Part shown: in pieces, positions 12,515-25,720 of the stretch
How positions within the stretch are numbered: position 1 is the first letter of the stretch
How the letters are laid out: every line of letters starts with the position of its first letter
Assembly (NCBI GenBank): GCA_941918925.1
Contig: OW799236.1
Location: 13,801,474 to 13,865,473 of the forward strand
Length of the DNA: 64,000 bases
Reading direction: 5' to 3'
DNA from: Phyto melanocephala
Taxonomy: Eukaryota > Arthropoda > Insecta > Diptera > Rhinophoridae
The notes under the pieces: generated by a model
The model's database searches: none
The model's input: the letters and a program-made list of their open reading frames with translations, nothing else
Told to the model about the DNA's origin: nothing
Translations under genes and position numbers: made by a program

Positions 12515-15500
12515 TATATTTTATAAACATAAAGTTTGATATTTAAAATAAATGTATATGGTCTTTGACAGCTAAAAAGTATTAAAACGTGCGAAGAACA
12601 ATATAAATAGCTGACGAATAAAAAGTACCTAAAAAAAAAATATGGCTTGGTATGTAATGTATGTATGTATGTAAAAACAAAAAAGTTAAGAAAAAAAATA
12701 TTCAAAATGATTACAAGGAAAAAAGACTTGTTATATGAATACAGCAGAAATTTTGAGAGAAAAACCAAATATTAAAGTCACGTTGCAATAACGTGAAAAG
12801 TAGTTAGTAAAAAAAGCTTTAAAAAATGAGTTTAATTAAGCAAAGTAAAATTAAGGTTAATGAGTTACATTTTCAATATCACGAAAACTATAAAAAATAT
12901 CGAGAATTTGAAATATAGAATAGAATTTACTAACGGTATATATTTCAATTACTAATATTACGGAATTGGAATAAATAAATAAATAATAAATCTATAAACA
13001 AATGAAACTACGAAAGGCAGGTACCTACATAATCTAGCACTAAAAACTTTAAAATTATGAGCAACGTAGGTAGTAGATTCAATGTTTTGGAATTGGTAAA
13101 AAAAATGTATTGCTAAACTCAATAATCGAATTTTGTAATTTTATACTATCGGCCATGTCATGGAAAACGAAATCATGTGAAATTGAAATCGACGAATATT
13201 TTCAATTAAATTTTTGTAAAAATGGACGCAGCTTTTCCTGATTTCAAAAGTAGTTTAAGTATAGGAAGGTGGTCTTCAAACTATGAAGTATATGAAAGGA
13301 AATATTTTTATGAACTTTGAATACGGGAGAATTTTTAAAATTTGATCGATTTCAATTTCACGTGATTTCGATTTCCATGACATGGCCGTATATTTTTCTT
13401 TTTTTTAGTAGGTAATAATAATTCTAAGTGGAATTTTTTTTTTAATCTTAATTTATCTTCTGGTAAGAATGCCATATTTGCCTTTGTCAAATCTGATTGT
13501 ACACATCTACATCATGTGCATACATAGGTAAAATGACCACACCGTAACTAAGCCTAGATTACAGGATTAACGTGTTATGAACGACGTAGGTAGGTACTCT
13601 TCAAACAATTTCTATCCCAGAATTGGCTTAAGAGAAACAAAATAAGGTAAAAATCTTTAAATAGTTATAATAGGTAGCATGTTATCTAAATACCCTGTAA
13701 TACTTACCACTTGTAGTGCAAATATATAGACCCCTGTAGGCAATTTGATTTATAAAAGTTTTGAATTATCCAAAGACTAAAATTTTGTGTGCAGTAAACG
13801 ATTTGTATTGTTTTAATTTTATGATAGTGTATTAGAAACTAATAAGCGATTATTCCGGCAGGCTCATATGTACATGTATATTACTTATGAAAAATGAACA
13901 AAAAAATATTTTAAAAAGAATTTAAGCAAATACCTATATTTCTACTAGGAAATACTAAAAAAATAAATGCTTACCATAAAACATATTTATTTAATTAAAC
14001 AAAGAAACAGGGATTCTGGAATTTTTTGAGATAATGAGTAATTAACACAAAACTACTATTTGTAAGTATAAAAAAATAACATTTCTTAAAAAAAAATTAA
14101 GTTCTCGAATTTAAAAAAAGCTCTATTTAAAATATATATATCAGGAATTATCTTTTGTAGTATTTATATTTCTATTATCGCTTCCACGATCCTAAAATTG
14201 AAAAGATTATAAATATCGTCAAAGAATGTAACGTTTCAAAAAAACTCCCAATTTCCACAAAATTTGTTAATTTAGGGAAAAATCCATTAATACGACAGCA
14301 CTAAAAATAATGAAAAAGACAGAAAGAGAAAACAAATAAATACTTACCACAATAGCCATACACATTTGAGACTAACTAAAACAAGTTGGGCGTTGTGAAA
14401 ACCTATCAAACCAACAATGTCAAAAAAAAAATTAAATATTTCACAATTTAATTTGCGAGAGGAATTTCTTTTAAACAGTTTTTAAAAACGACACACACTT
14501 TTACACCACAATTGTCAAAACTCCACTTTATTAATATAGTTAACTTTTTAACAGAATTTTTAATAATTCTGCCGTTTTCCTCTATAAAACACTTCCTTTC
14601 GATATCCCTTTTTGGGGGTTCGTTTTAATTATAACCTCACTTTTCTGTCCAAAAATAGAGGATTTTATTATAATATAATCACTTGATTTGGCAAAACAAA
14701 AATGTCCGACCTTTTATTGCTTAACTTCACGATTATTAAAATTTCTTATTAGACGATGACTTCTCTTTGTTGTAATTTTAGATTTTTATTTTTACCAATA
14801 ATAAACTTGCCAAGTATACACAGCGTTGAAGTAACGTTATATTTACTTATGATAAACCACTCGTTGTGAATTACTCAAAAATACTAACAAAAAAAACTTT
14901 GACAGATAATTTTTTTACTGTACAAAAAAAAACTATGGGGAAAAATGAAATGAATTGAGATAATCTATATATTTGCTTCTTTCTAACGATATTTAGAGTT
15001 GAACTAAGAAGAATTATTAAAGAGGTGATAACAAAGGCAAAGTGTGTTGAACTTCTTTATATATCAAAATTGACAGTTTCAACCCAACAATTTAAAAATA
15101 TAATATTTGTTACTTTAGAAGTTTTAAAATTTTGTTACACACATGTAAATTACAAAATAATTTGCATCAGCAAACACTATCGGACAGTGTACACTTAACA
15201 AGGTGAAATCCCACTAATTCCCTATTTCATATCAATGTCTAACTGACTTCATACAGAAAAAATATGCATATGAAATTTTATACAAAGTGTGAAAATGAGA
15301 AATTAAAACAATCTGCTTGTAAGGTGAAATTGTCATTGTCATTATCGCCCAGAGATGTCGTTCCATTGAAATAATTAATTGCCGTCATATAGGAAAACGT
15401 CAATAAATAACTACAAAATTTAAAGAATCAAGTAAAAAATTTAGAAGCGCTTTCCTGAAAAACACTAACAACAAACGCAGCCTTTTCGAATTGCTACATA

Positions 15501-16088
15501 TGTATGGAACAAATAATATTGTTTTATTTATTAATAATATAAGTTAATTTTCTACCATTAATATGACATTTTGTTTATTTTTATAAAAATAATCTCATAT
15601 TATAGTTGATAGTTGACTATATAAACAAGCGATATATAATACAATCACAACCGATCTTTATAAATTATGGAAAAAATTTAAAATTCTTTAAATTCGTTGC
15701 ATATCTATATCTTTGCGAAAGAAAAAGGTTATTTTTTTTACTGAAAGTATTATAAAAAAACAAGATATAAGCTATTTTACCTATGCAGCAAATAGTTTGA
15801 GAATCTATAATTACTAGTGGTTTTCGAATTATCAAATACCATTTGTATTTGTTTTTGTCCACAGTAACTTATAATTCCAAATTTGTTTTTAACACTACTA
15901 TATGTTTTGAGCCTGTATTGTGACAATTGAACACAGTTCATATCAGCTGTTTTGGCACGTTTTTTTGAATGTAATGTTCATTATGAAGTTTCTAGACAAT
16001 AACTAAGCAAAACGTAAACAATACAAAACTGACTGCAATTATAAATATTTTTTTGCCAAAGTAAATAATTAAAAAAAAAGCATTAATT
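12515..16088. other. Gene-free stretch upstream of the Maf gene
   Basis: AT-rich noncoding DNA. One MITE is recognised at 13150-13388. No exon-like segment was found. The final few hundred bases should hold the Maf promoter, but no clear core motif can be called. Confidence 0.45.
13150..13388. repeat. MITE with 43 bp inverted ends
   Basis: CGGCCATGTCATGGAAAACG at the left is matched by the complement of CGATTTCCATGACATGGCCG at the right, and the arms continue through CGTGAAATTGAAATCGA. TAT flanks both ends, a possible 3 bp target duplication. No coding. Confidence 0.7.
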
Positions 16089-16875
16089 ATGTTAGCTCCC
16101 ATCAAGCATCTGTTGTCTACAAAACGTATTATTTTAGCCAGTGGATCACCTCGCAGACAAGAATTGGTCAAATCATTAGTATGTGTTGTCTGTTAAAGAT
16201 TTCTTACTTATTATGTGAAATTTTTATTAGGGTCTTAATGTTGAACTAATATCTTCAACCTTTGAAGAAAATTTATATCCGGGGGACTTTAAGGACTTCT
16301 CACAGTTCATAGAAGCTACAGCTTTAGGCAAAGCAGACGAGGTCTACAATCGTCTAAAGAATGGCGATAATCCGGAAGAACTTTTGGTTATAGCTGCAGA
16401 TACTATGGTCACAATGGGCTCGGAAATATATGGCAAACCAAAAGATGAGAAGGACGCTTTGCGCATGTTAACAAAGTATGAACAAGCACATTTATATTTC
16501 AGTTTTAACATAGTTAAATCATTTTCAGTCTTTCGGGAAAATGCAATCGTGTTTTTACTGGTGTAGTTTTAAAACATTCCAAAGGTGTACGTGCTTTTAC
16601 AGAAACGACTGATGTGTACTTTGGCGATTTAACAGCACAACAAATACAAGATTATGTAGATTCCGGAGATCCTTTGTAAGCTTTTAAATACATAATATAT
16701 TTTAACTTAATTTTATTTTTCCACATTATCCAGAGACAAAGCCGGAGCTTATGGAATACAGGGTGCGGGGGGAGCTTTAATATCCCGCATTGATGGCGAT
16801 TTTTATTGTGTTATGGGTTTGCCTTTACACCGTTTGTGCTGTGAAATCAACAAAGTTTTCTTAGAAGAAGCGTAA
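16089..16875 (+). CDS. Maf-like nucleoside triphosphate pyrophosphatase
   Basis: Four exons (16089-16178, 16231-16475, 16529-16675, 16734-16875) encode 207 residues, normal for the Maf/HAM1 family. The introns are 52, 53 and 58 bp with GT/AG ends. The Maf signature [10 protein letters not shown] is at residues 17-26. The catalytic Asp motif IAADT ends at residue 88, with D87 the likely general base. GKP is at 98-100, [12 protein letters not shown] at 113-124, and [15 protein letters not shown] near 157-171. Eukaryotic Maf/ASMTL-type enzymes hydrolyse dTTP, UTP and modified nucleotides to monophosphates in the cytosol, keeping them out of nucleic acids. It is followed by AATAAA at 16967-16972. 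It is probably the orthologue of Drosophila CG9515 (from memory). The family is secure; the exact substrate is not visible. Confidence 0.93.
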
Positions 16876-16966
16876 ATTTTAAGCATTTGTGAATTTTTGT
16901 GTTTTGTTTAATTTTTAATGCTTATAATGTTGAAAGTTCTATGCAGAGGCTTTAAATTTATTTTAT

Positions 16967-16972
16967 AATAAA
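16967..16972 (+). terminator. Probable poly(A) signal of the Maf gene
   Basis: AATAAA lies 92 bases after the Maf stop codon, a usual distance for a fly 3' UTR. It is not unique in AT-rich DNA. Confidence 0.45.
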
Positions 16973-17072
16973 CGTAAATATTTATTGACATAAAAGCTGA
17001 ATATTGTTTTAAAAAAGAATTGTAGTCAATTTGCGGTCGATTTTAATATAAAGTGTAAATTAATAATTTTGT

Positions 17073-17779
17073 ATATGGGCAATTCCATGTCATCGTACGT
17101 GACATTTGTACTCTTATAAAGTGGAATAATTTTTGCAAATGTAAGAGTAACTGAAAAAAAATTAGATCTTTATGTTCCATTCAGAGGGTACTTTATTAAA
17201 AAAAAAGATAATTATATTCGAATAATTGTTGTCTAAAATATCGAGCAAAATTAGAGTATATCGTACGTGACTGAAAACGGAAGTGATTTTGAGGTATATA
17301 TGGAAATATGAAAAAATCTGCGAATCTTGGGAGGTATTTTTTCTTTTTTTTTAATTTCTTACACTAAACCAAATATTTTTCATTTAAAATCCATTATACT
17401 TAATTGAAAACAATCTTTAAATGATTTTATAATAAATATAATTTAATATCGTACGTGACATATCGTATGTGACAGATTTTTCTCTTATAATATTATTAGG
17501 TATATATGTTAAGAAAAAAAGTTAAATTCTAAATTAGGTGCTAAGTTTTAACTGTCACCTTAGTCTACTACAAACCATGGTGTAATTAAACAAGGTGACG
17601 GTGCCAGCCCAGCTGATTATTTTTTTGTGTTCTGTAGTATGTCAAACTACATATTAAAAAAATGATTTCAACTCCGGAAATTGTCAAACTTCATACATAA
17701 AAAAACAGAGCCGAAATCGCTCTCCTTTACGCTATCACCTTATGTAATTACATTGACATTTTCATGGAATTGCCCATAT
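17073..17779. repeat. 707 bp inverted-end element with TCGTACGTGACA repeats
   Basis: ATATGGGCAATTCCATG at 17073-17089 is the exact inverted match of 17763-17779. The internal word TCGTACGTGAC occurs at about 17092, 17263 and 17449, with a variant at 17464. A second element (17575-17756) is inserted near the right end. No coding. Confidence 0.6.
17575..17756 (+). repeat. MITE family B, copy 1 (GTAATTA..AAGGTGA ends)
   Basis: The left end GTAATTAAACAAGGTGACGG mirrors the right end CGCTATCACCTTATGTAATTAC. The interior has CCCAGCTGATTATTTTTTTG and a TGTCAAACT block. An inverted copy lies at 23472-23655 and a partial one at 26697-26830. It is nested in the 17073-17779 element. Confidence 0.6.
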
Positions 17780-20472
17780 GTTACTTTTTACTCAATTACT
17801 TTATTAACACATATTTTCGATTTTCGTTTGTTTATTGGAATTTTTATTCCTATTATAGCATTGCAACTTATATTAGCATACTTATAGGATCTACTAAATA
17901 TTTGCTTATTGAGTTTTTCTGTTTTTGGTGATGCACATAAAGACAAAAAGTAATATGACGTTTTTAACACGCATAAATTATTTAAAATTTTTTTCTGAAC
18001 ACTTATTAAAAGTATAATGATAATGTAAAAAATTTATAATTTTACCTTTTCGCAGAAGTAGAATTTACTACTAGTTGGTTTCTAAATGCAAAATAATTTG
18101 TCATAAATAATGTTTTTAAAAATTAATGTAAAATTATAATATTTCATCATTTGGTGGTTATTTTGTACATAACCTCAATTTTTATTAATCTTATATAAAT
18201 GCATAATTTTGAAAACTTAACAGGCTTTAATTTGATTTTTAAAATTCTTAAGTTTAGTATAAAACCAACCTTGACTTATTTAAAGAATTTAGATACTTTT
18301 TTTCTCATAATACATTAGTCTTTTAGTTGTTATTTGTTAGTGGAGAGCACATATTAACTTTTTTTAAATAAATTCCAACTATCAACCATTATAAAAAGTC
18401 TTTATTATTATTTTTATATTTCAACAATACTAAAGATAGAATGTTTTCAAGTGATAAATTTTCGTTTATTCATAAAAATAAAACTATAATGTGTGATAAT
18501 AAAAAAAATTGTTTAAGAAAATAATACTTCTCTTTAATTCGAATGTTATTATATTTTAAAGTACTAATTTTTATTGATATTTCGTATTGTATTCGTTCTA
18601 AATTACAAAAGTAAATAATAAATAAAAAATACCACATTTATCTGTGCTGAATCTTTTATACCCTGCAGCCAGGTAGAACAATTTTCTTAATAACTTATTT
18701 TTTTAATATGACTACAATATAGAATACTAAGATACAGTAAAGTGTCAATGGATAGATTACTGAGTGTATTAGGCAATAAATATATGTATAAACAAATAAA
18801 TTTTGTTATCTCTAACTGTTGAATGAAACGACATGTTGGGCATGCGAGGAGGAGGAATGGAATGCCTGAGAGATTCACATTTTAGATCAATAAGGGATTA
18901 CATTAAGGAAACTGGGTTTTTGACCTAGTCGATATTTTACGTTGACGAAATTAGGATTATGGTTTCATTAGGGAAATTTTTCGGGGCATATGTGTATACC
19001 TGTTATAGGTTCGATCTAAATCACTTATTTACCAAGAAAATATAAAAAGTTAGTTTAACTGACAAATGAAAATCAGTAATATCAACACATGAGCCCTTAA
19101 TTGAAAAAACTTTTAGATTTGCCCACCATATTTCTATTAATAAAAATAATTTCTACAGCTTTCTTGTCTATGGTGACTTTTAATGAATTTTAATATAATA
19201 AATTATCCCCTAAATTCCGGTTTTATAGTAGATTTCAGCGCAAATTGTGTATAAGTACGAAATTAGGCCTTTAGCCCATTTCAAGTTTTGACTGATTAAT
19301 GGCGATCAGATTTAATTTTGAGTTTTGGTATATTAAGAAACTTTAAGAAGATTTATAGGGCAAAAATAGTTTTTTGGCATTATTTCCCTTTTTAAAGAAT
19401 ATTTTTTCCCTCTTTTAATTAATATTCATTGTATTTCACATAAACCTGCTGAACACATCGTGCACCTAAAATATGGAAAGGGTGTTTTTTAAAAACATAT
19501 TTAAGCAAACATATAAACTGGTGGAAATATATAAAGTCAAGATGTATGCTATAGAAATAACACAGGAAATGAAAATCTTTTTTGACTCACATCTGCCAAT
19601 TTTGGCGAAGAGTTAAAAAGCTTATTAGATTGGGCCTATTCTAAAACGTTGCATCGAAGTAGTAGAAAAAGTTTTTTCGAAATACATGGTTGAATCCCCT
19701 TAATAATTCTTTACATTCGAAATACTATTGGAGTTCTTTATATTCAAGCATTTTCTAAAAAGTTATAACATGTTTCAAACTTTAACAAATGCCATAATTA
19801 TGGCAAATTTTTATTGAACTTTATGTTTAAAAAAACAAATATTTAATTGCATTCGTTAAATCTGTCCATGTCATAGTAAGTAATGTCTCTGCACGATTTG
19901 GTTGCTCTTTTGGCATCTAATTGTTTTTATTTCTTAAATTAAGTTAAAGATATAAAGAAAGGTTCTATCTATACCTTTCATACATTTAGCTTAAAACTCT
20001 ATATGCAGGACAATCTTATTATTTATTTTATCTGGCATCTCTCTACTTTAAAGATAAGCTTAGCTGCAATACCTACTTATTAACCAAAGCAATGCATTTT
20101 TGTTTTCAATAAATTTTGTACACAAACCCTTCAGCCACAATTTCCTAAATTTATTCATAAATGCATATTATGAATACCCAATACATATAAATAGTAATTG
20201 AAATCAACACATCATTTTGCCTTTATTTATTTTAGTTTGAACAAGCTAAAAATATAAATAGAAAAAAAAAACTAAAATCTATTTAATAGATAACGGAAGA
20301 AAGAAAAAATTATTATAATAATTTTACAGCAAATTAGAAGCTACACGCGAGATAATAACTCAAAACAGTTGAAATTCTAATCTAAGCAAGTGAAGACCTT
20401 TAAAACAGCATCTTACGAGAAAGCAACAAACATTTTAATTAAAAGAAAAAAACGAAAAAATAAAGCTCTGCC

Positions 20473-21472
20473 ATGACACAACTGTGGGGTGGTCGTTTTG
20501 GTAAGAATGCCGGCAACACGAATGAATGTCTTGCTACGCTTAATTGTAGTCTACCTGTAGATGCTAGACTTTTTGCCGATGACATAGATGGCAGTAAAGC
20601 TTATGCTGAGGCTTTGAAAAAGGCCGGCTATTTAACAGCCCAAGAATGTGAAAAGATTTTAACGGGTCTTGAGTTGGTGCGCTACGATTGGATAGAAGGC
20701 TTAATAAAATTCTTGCCCTCAGACGAAGATGTGCATACGGTCAATGAGCGTCGTTTAATCGAATTAGTGGGTGAAGTGGGCCAATGTTTGCATACCGGAC
20801 GTAGTCGTAACGATCAAGTTATAACCGATATGAAACTTTGGTTGCGCAAGTCTATACGTGAAACTTGCTGTAGCTTGCGTAAGCTTATGGAAAGTATGAC
20901 ACAGCAAGCCCAACAACATTTGGGTGTCCTCATGCCGGGCTACACACACATGCAAAGGGCCCAAACCGTGCAATTCTCTCACTGGCTGTTGTCGCATGCC
21001 TTTGCCTTGCGCGAGGACTGTTTACGTTTGTGTGATGTGCGCAGTCGTTCAAATGTTTTACCACTGGGCAGTGGTGCCTTGGCTGGTAATCCTTTACAAA
21101 TCGATCGTGTTTGGTTGGCAGAACGTTTAGGATTTGCCGCCGTCACCGCCAATAGTATGCATGCAGTTGGCGATCGTGATTTTGTTGGTAAGTTCTTACA
21201 TGTAAACAGTGCATATAGATTTCAAGTTCTTGATGTTATCTCTGTGTAATAGGAAAATTTTCACAAACACTTGATGTAAATGTGTAAGTTAAAAAAAAAA
21301 TAGTAATAATAATTAAATAAATTTGATAAGAAATCTTTTTATTACTCTTATTTAGCTTCTTTGTAAACTTTTATTATTTTTTTTTTTACTTTAAACTGAT
21401 GTTTACGTCGTCTATAAAATTGCTCTCACGCTAACAGATGTCTGTCATTGTTAGACCTGCTACTGACATACA

Positions 21473-21506
<34 letters not shown>

Positions 21507-24500
21507 CATATAAACAAAAGCTATTCTGGGGCTTATGTTTCATAATTAAAAAATGTTTTTGGAGATAACAATAATCTTAAATATGAACGAAGTCTAATGC
21601 CGGATTTAAAGATTTGATGACATTAAAGAAGTGTTAAAAATAAATTTTAAGAGTTTCTGAACTTATAATTATACTAGCCAAGCCCGGCGCGCGTTGCTAG
21701 ACCCCTCAATGAATAAAAGTGCATTCTGAATTTTAATTGAATATCAAGTGCAATGCTAAAAATTATAACTTTTTTTACGGGCTTAGGTAGCACTGCCCAC
21801 TCTTCTTATCACGAAACTGTATAGTCATGACAGCTCAATATGTGTGCAAAGTTTCAGAAAAATCGTTCTAGTGCAAGTAGCTAAAAATGATAACTTATTT
21901 TTAATGGGCGTGCCACTGACTACTTTTCTAATCATGAAACTGTAACTGTAGTCATGACAGCTCAATATGTGTGCAAAGTTTCAGAAAAATGGATCTAGTG
22001 CAAGTAGCTAAAAATGATAAGTTATGTTTTATGGGCGTGGCACTACTCACTTTTCTTATCACGAAACTGTATAGTCGTGACAGCTCAATATGTGTGCAAA
22101 GTTTCAGAAAAATCGGTCAAGTGCAAGTAGCTAGAAATGATAACTAATTATTTATGGGCGTGGCCCCGCCCAACTTTTACCACCAATAAACACTCCCTGG
22201 AATGTGTACAACAACTTGCTCTATAGCTAACACACACACACAGAGTTTCACTTTTATATATATAGATTCTTAACATTATTTAAATTTTACATTTAAAATA
22301 CATTCATATTTCAACCACGCGATTACGGATGAATGTTTTTTACATGTATAGACTTTTCTACTTATAATGATCAATGGGATCTAACCAAAATAATCAATAA
22401 GAAAATATTTTATTTTATATGATTTGAGCACAGAAATTTGCATTAAGAAACGAAGGGTTTTATTTTAAGTCTAAAACTTACAATTATTGAACCATATTTA
22501 AACAATAATGTTAGAATTAAAAGGGAAACGTCTTGGATAAAAAAAGTAAGATCCAAAAACTAAAGAGATCACCCAAAAATAAAAATAACGTTCTAACAAG
22601 AACGTCTTTTCTCATTACCTTCTCCCTAGCTACCTGATCTCATAATGTATCCGATGATATACTCTAGCTAATACTCTGAGATATCACTAAACCTAGTGAT
22701 TTATGGTTCTGTTGTTTTGGATAGTGGCGGATCACATCCTGTATGGTTTTTATTTCGTTCTTATTCTCACACATTCTTTAAAATTTTGGAGTGCCGCATT
22801 GCTATCTTTTAATCCTAGCTCTTATCTTAGTATAGAAATGATTTTAATAATGGTTCAGAAACGAAAAACGGATCCAGGGGAAAAATGATATTCAAATCAA
22901 TTTGTTTTCCTTTGACAACTAACAAATATTTGATAATTTGATAAATAATTTGTATATTTTACTAAAAAGATTTCTTTCACGCTTGTCAGAGACCGGCTAA
23001 GTTTAGTCTTCGCTCTAAAATCTTTGCTACTCTGCAGTCACTTTTGTTTCTTCATGCATAATCTATTCTATCTGATACTTATTTCTTTATTCATCCGAAA
23101 GCAGCTTATAGAACCGTTATTTTTTCTTATGTCGACTGTAGAGGCGTGTCTTCACGCGGTAAATCTTTATTGCCAACACAGCTTTCCGTTACCTAACCTC
23201 AAATAGATTCAGAACTCTCCTAAGAGCTTTCCTCCCATTTTTAACTTGCCTGCTGCTTTGTCACTGCTTTGGTAGATTTTAAGTTTATTGCACAAGTCAA
23301 TAAATGGATTTTTCTCATCCAAAGTGGAGAAGAACAACAACGTTTTATTGGTCCTTAATTCAAATAAAAATAAAAAACGGATAACTGTGACAGCTGCCAA
23401 TTTTTAGAATTATCACTTGCAAAAAAAAAAATGATACTAAATTTAAAAAGTGCATTATTACTAAGACACATGGTGTAATTACATACATAAGGTGATAGCG
23501 TAAAGGAGAGCAATTTTTGTCTCTCTTTTTTTATGTATGGAGTTTGACAATTTCCGAAGTTGAAATAATTTTTTTAATATGTAGTTAATATGTCATTCTC
23601 CAGAACACAAAAAAATAGTCAGCTGGGCTTGCACCGTCACCTTCTATAAGTGTACCCTGCTAAGACACGCTTTTTTTGCCCATGTTCTACTTTTCAAGTA
23701 AAAATTTCAGTCATTCGAAATTCTCATAGCATTGTTTTTATAAACAACAACACTGCAATCGCAAGTCTGAATGATTGATTTTCTCCCGGAATGTAGAACA
23801 TGGTCGATTGTCTAAAAAAAACTTTTTTGTTTCACGTCTAACGATGTCCGTAAATGATATTTTCTGAACTAACTAAAAGGATTTAATATAATATTGTATC
23901 CATTGTATCCAACTTGGGAGGTGGGAACTGTTTCAGTATCATCAAACAGTTGTATTGCATCCAAAACTTACAATTAGAAAACTTTAATCTTTTTAGACTT
24001 CAAACTTCGAGTAAATCATTTTTATGAAAGCCGCCTAAGTCGAACCAAAAATAAAATTTGCATGAGTCACTTTCGGAAAGAACAAATAAAATTAATACGA
24101 AAACTGGCACCTTCTAAGGAAAGTGAACCTGAACTGAAACTTTCCAACCGATTTCAACGAAACTTTGTAAGACGGTATGGTTGGTTGTCAATAAAAGTAA
24201 AGATTATCAAATCGAGTGACAGCCACCATTGAAATATTTTGAAAACCATACTCAAGCATATTACATCACTCCTATAACTCTTTAGACTTCAAGCATATTA
24301 TAACACTATTATAACAGTTATTCTGATTCGGAATAGGGGAAGCGGCCCAAAGGAAATAGGTTTTTGACCTATTTACGGAAATATAACGTTATAGTTTAAT
24401 TTTCAAAATCAGATGCAATACCAACTTGTGCAAGATAATCTATGACGATAATCCGAAACCTTCCAACTGATTTTAACGAAAGTTTTAAAGTCTGTATGGT

Positions 24501-25554
24501 TGGTTCTTCCTTTAAGAGGGAAGTAACGCCCTTACTGAAATAAAGTAAACTATAAGACATATTTGAAGAACCATACTCTCTTTAGGCTGGCGTAAATATC
24601 TCTTAAAGTATTTGGGTAGCATTGAAGTAGGTCGTGCAAAGTTCGTCAAAAATTTTCCTAATCTGTGGCAGGATAACTCATGCTCAGAGTCACTAGTGTA
24701 CATACATATAATTAAGGTGTTGGGTATAAATATGACTACACTTAACTGCTTCTACTTTCTCACTGATTTTAAAATTGTTATAAACTTTTTGATGTCTTTT
24801 GCTTACTTTACAGTTGACTTCATTTATTGCTGTTCCATGGTGGGTCTTCATCTATCACGTCTTGCCGAAGATTTGATTATATATGCCACAAAAGAATTTG
24901 ATTTCATACAAATTTCCGATGATTTTTCAACGGGTAGCAGTTTAATGCCACAGAAACGTAATCCTGATAGTTTAGAACTAGTAAGAGGCTTATCGGCTAA
25001 TTTGTGTGCCACACTGAGTGGTGTTATGATGACCATAAAAGGGACACCTTCGACATACAATAAGGACTTGCAATTTGATAAACAATATTGTTTTGAGGCT
25101 TTTGACAAATTGCAATTGGCTTTAACGGTTACGGAAGGAGTTGTAAAAACCATGAAGATTAAAATGGAAAAAATGGAAATGGCCTTAAGTTCGGATATGC
25201 TGGCCACCGATTGGGTAAGTTAAGCTTAAAATACCACAAAAAGGGTTTATAACTCTTTAAATAAAATTTCAGGCCTATTATCTAGTACGCAAAGGTGTAC
25301 CCTTTCGCAAGGCCCATCACTACATGGGTGCAGTAGTGGCCCATGCTGAACGTATGTCTTTGGAAATAACCGAAATTCCCCTAGAAGACTTGCAGCAAAT
25401 TTGTCCATATTTCGATGTAGACATTGCCAAGATTGCCGATTATGGTGGCAATGTGGAACAATATGATGTTATTGGTGGCACGGCCACCATTTCGGTTACA
25501 GAACAATTAAAATTATTGGCTGAATTTATTAGTGGTTTAAAGAAATTAGAATGA
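20473..25554 (+). CDS. Argl: Argininosuccinate lyase
   Basis: Exons 20473-21187, 24814-25214 and 25273-25554 encode 465 residues, matching the ~464 of animal enzymes. The enzyme is cytosolic and tetrameric and splits argininosuccinate into arginine and fumarate. WGGRF is at residues 5-9 and SRNDQV at 111-116. YTHMQRAQ at 157-164 contains the likely catalytic His159. The fumarate-lyase signature GSSLMPQKRNP at 279-289 holds the catalytic-loop Ser281. MLATDWAYYLVRKG spans the exon 2-3 junction. Intron 1 (21188-24813) is 3.6 kb and filled with transposons; intron 2 is 58 bp. The gene ends 166 bp from the convergent tetraspanin stop. Flies lack a complete urea cycle, so a role in arginine supply or recycling is inferred. 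All key residues are present. It is not delta-crystallin-like in context. Confidence 0.97.
21467..21501 (+). repeat. (CATA)n microsatellite
   Basis: About nine CATA units within lyase intron 1. Confidence 0.9.
21674..22266 (-). mobile_element. Helitron-like element in lyase intron 1
   Basis: Read on the minus strand, it starts TCTATATATATAAAAGTGAA after a host A and ends GGGCTTGGCTAG before a host T. Three ~120 bp units with GGGCGTGGC and TGTGCAAAGTTTCAGAAAAA are visible. It is non-autonomous and the same family as 1-704 and 33757-34493. Confidence 0.75.
23472..23655 (-). repeat. MITE family B, copy 2
   Basis: Inverted relative of 17575-17756: GTGTAATTACATACATAAGG at one end, and CAGCTGGGCTTGCACCGTCACC at the other, with the TGTATGGAGTTTGACAATTT block inside. 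It lies in lyase intron 1. Confidence 0.6.
23691..23803. repeat. Palindromic MITE related to 7887-8003
   Basis: CATGTTCTAC at the left pairs with GTAGAACATG at the right. The centre CATAGCATTGTTTTTATAAAC is shared with 7887-8003. It is more decayed than that copy. Confidence 0.5.
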
Positions 25555-25720
25555 TACATTTTCGAAGGTCTCTTTTGTTAACGTTTTTTCGCACCTTCAT
25601 CGCATTTTTTTTTTATTTGTGTTTTATTTAACCAAAGGTTTTTAATAATTATTTACTGCATGTAGAATACAATTTTATAGATAAAATAATTAAAAATTAG
25701 ACAAATTTTCAATTTGCTGT

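Larger units (their letters stand above)
16976..20472. other. Intergenic stretch between Maf and argininosuccinate lyase
   Basis: It holds the repeat at 17073-17779 with a nested MITE, then AT-rich DNA with no recognisable gene. The last ~150 bases before 20473 are purine-rich and probably are the lyase 5' leader, ending in the context GCCATGACACA. Confidence 0.4.

Noticed and set aside
20924..21130. Open frames overlapping lyase exon 1 in other frames
   Set aside because: They are shadows of the real coding frame.
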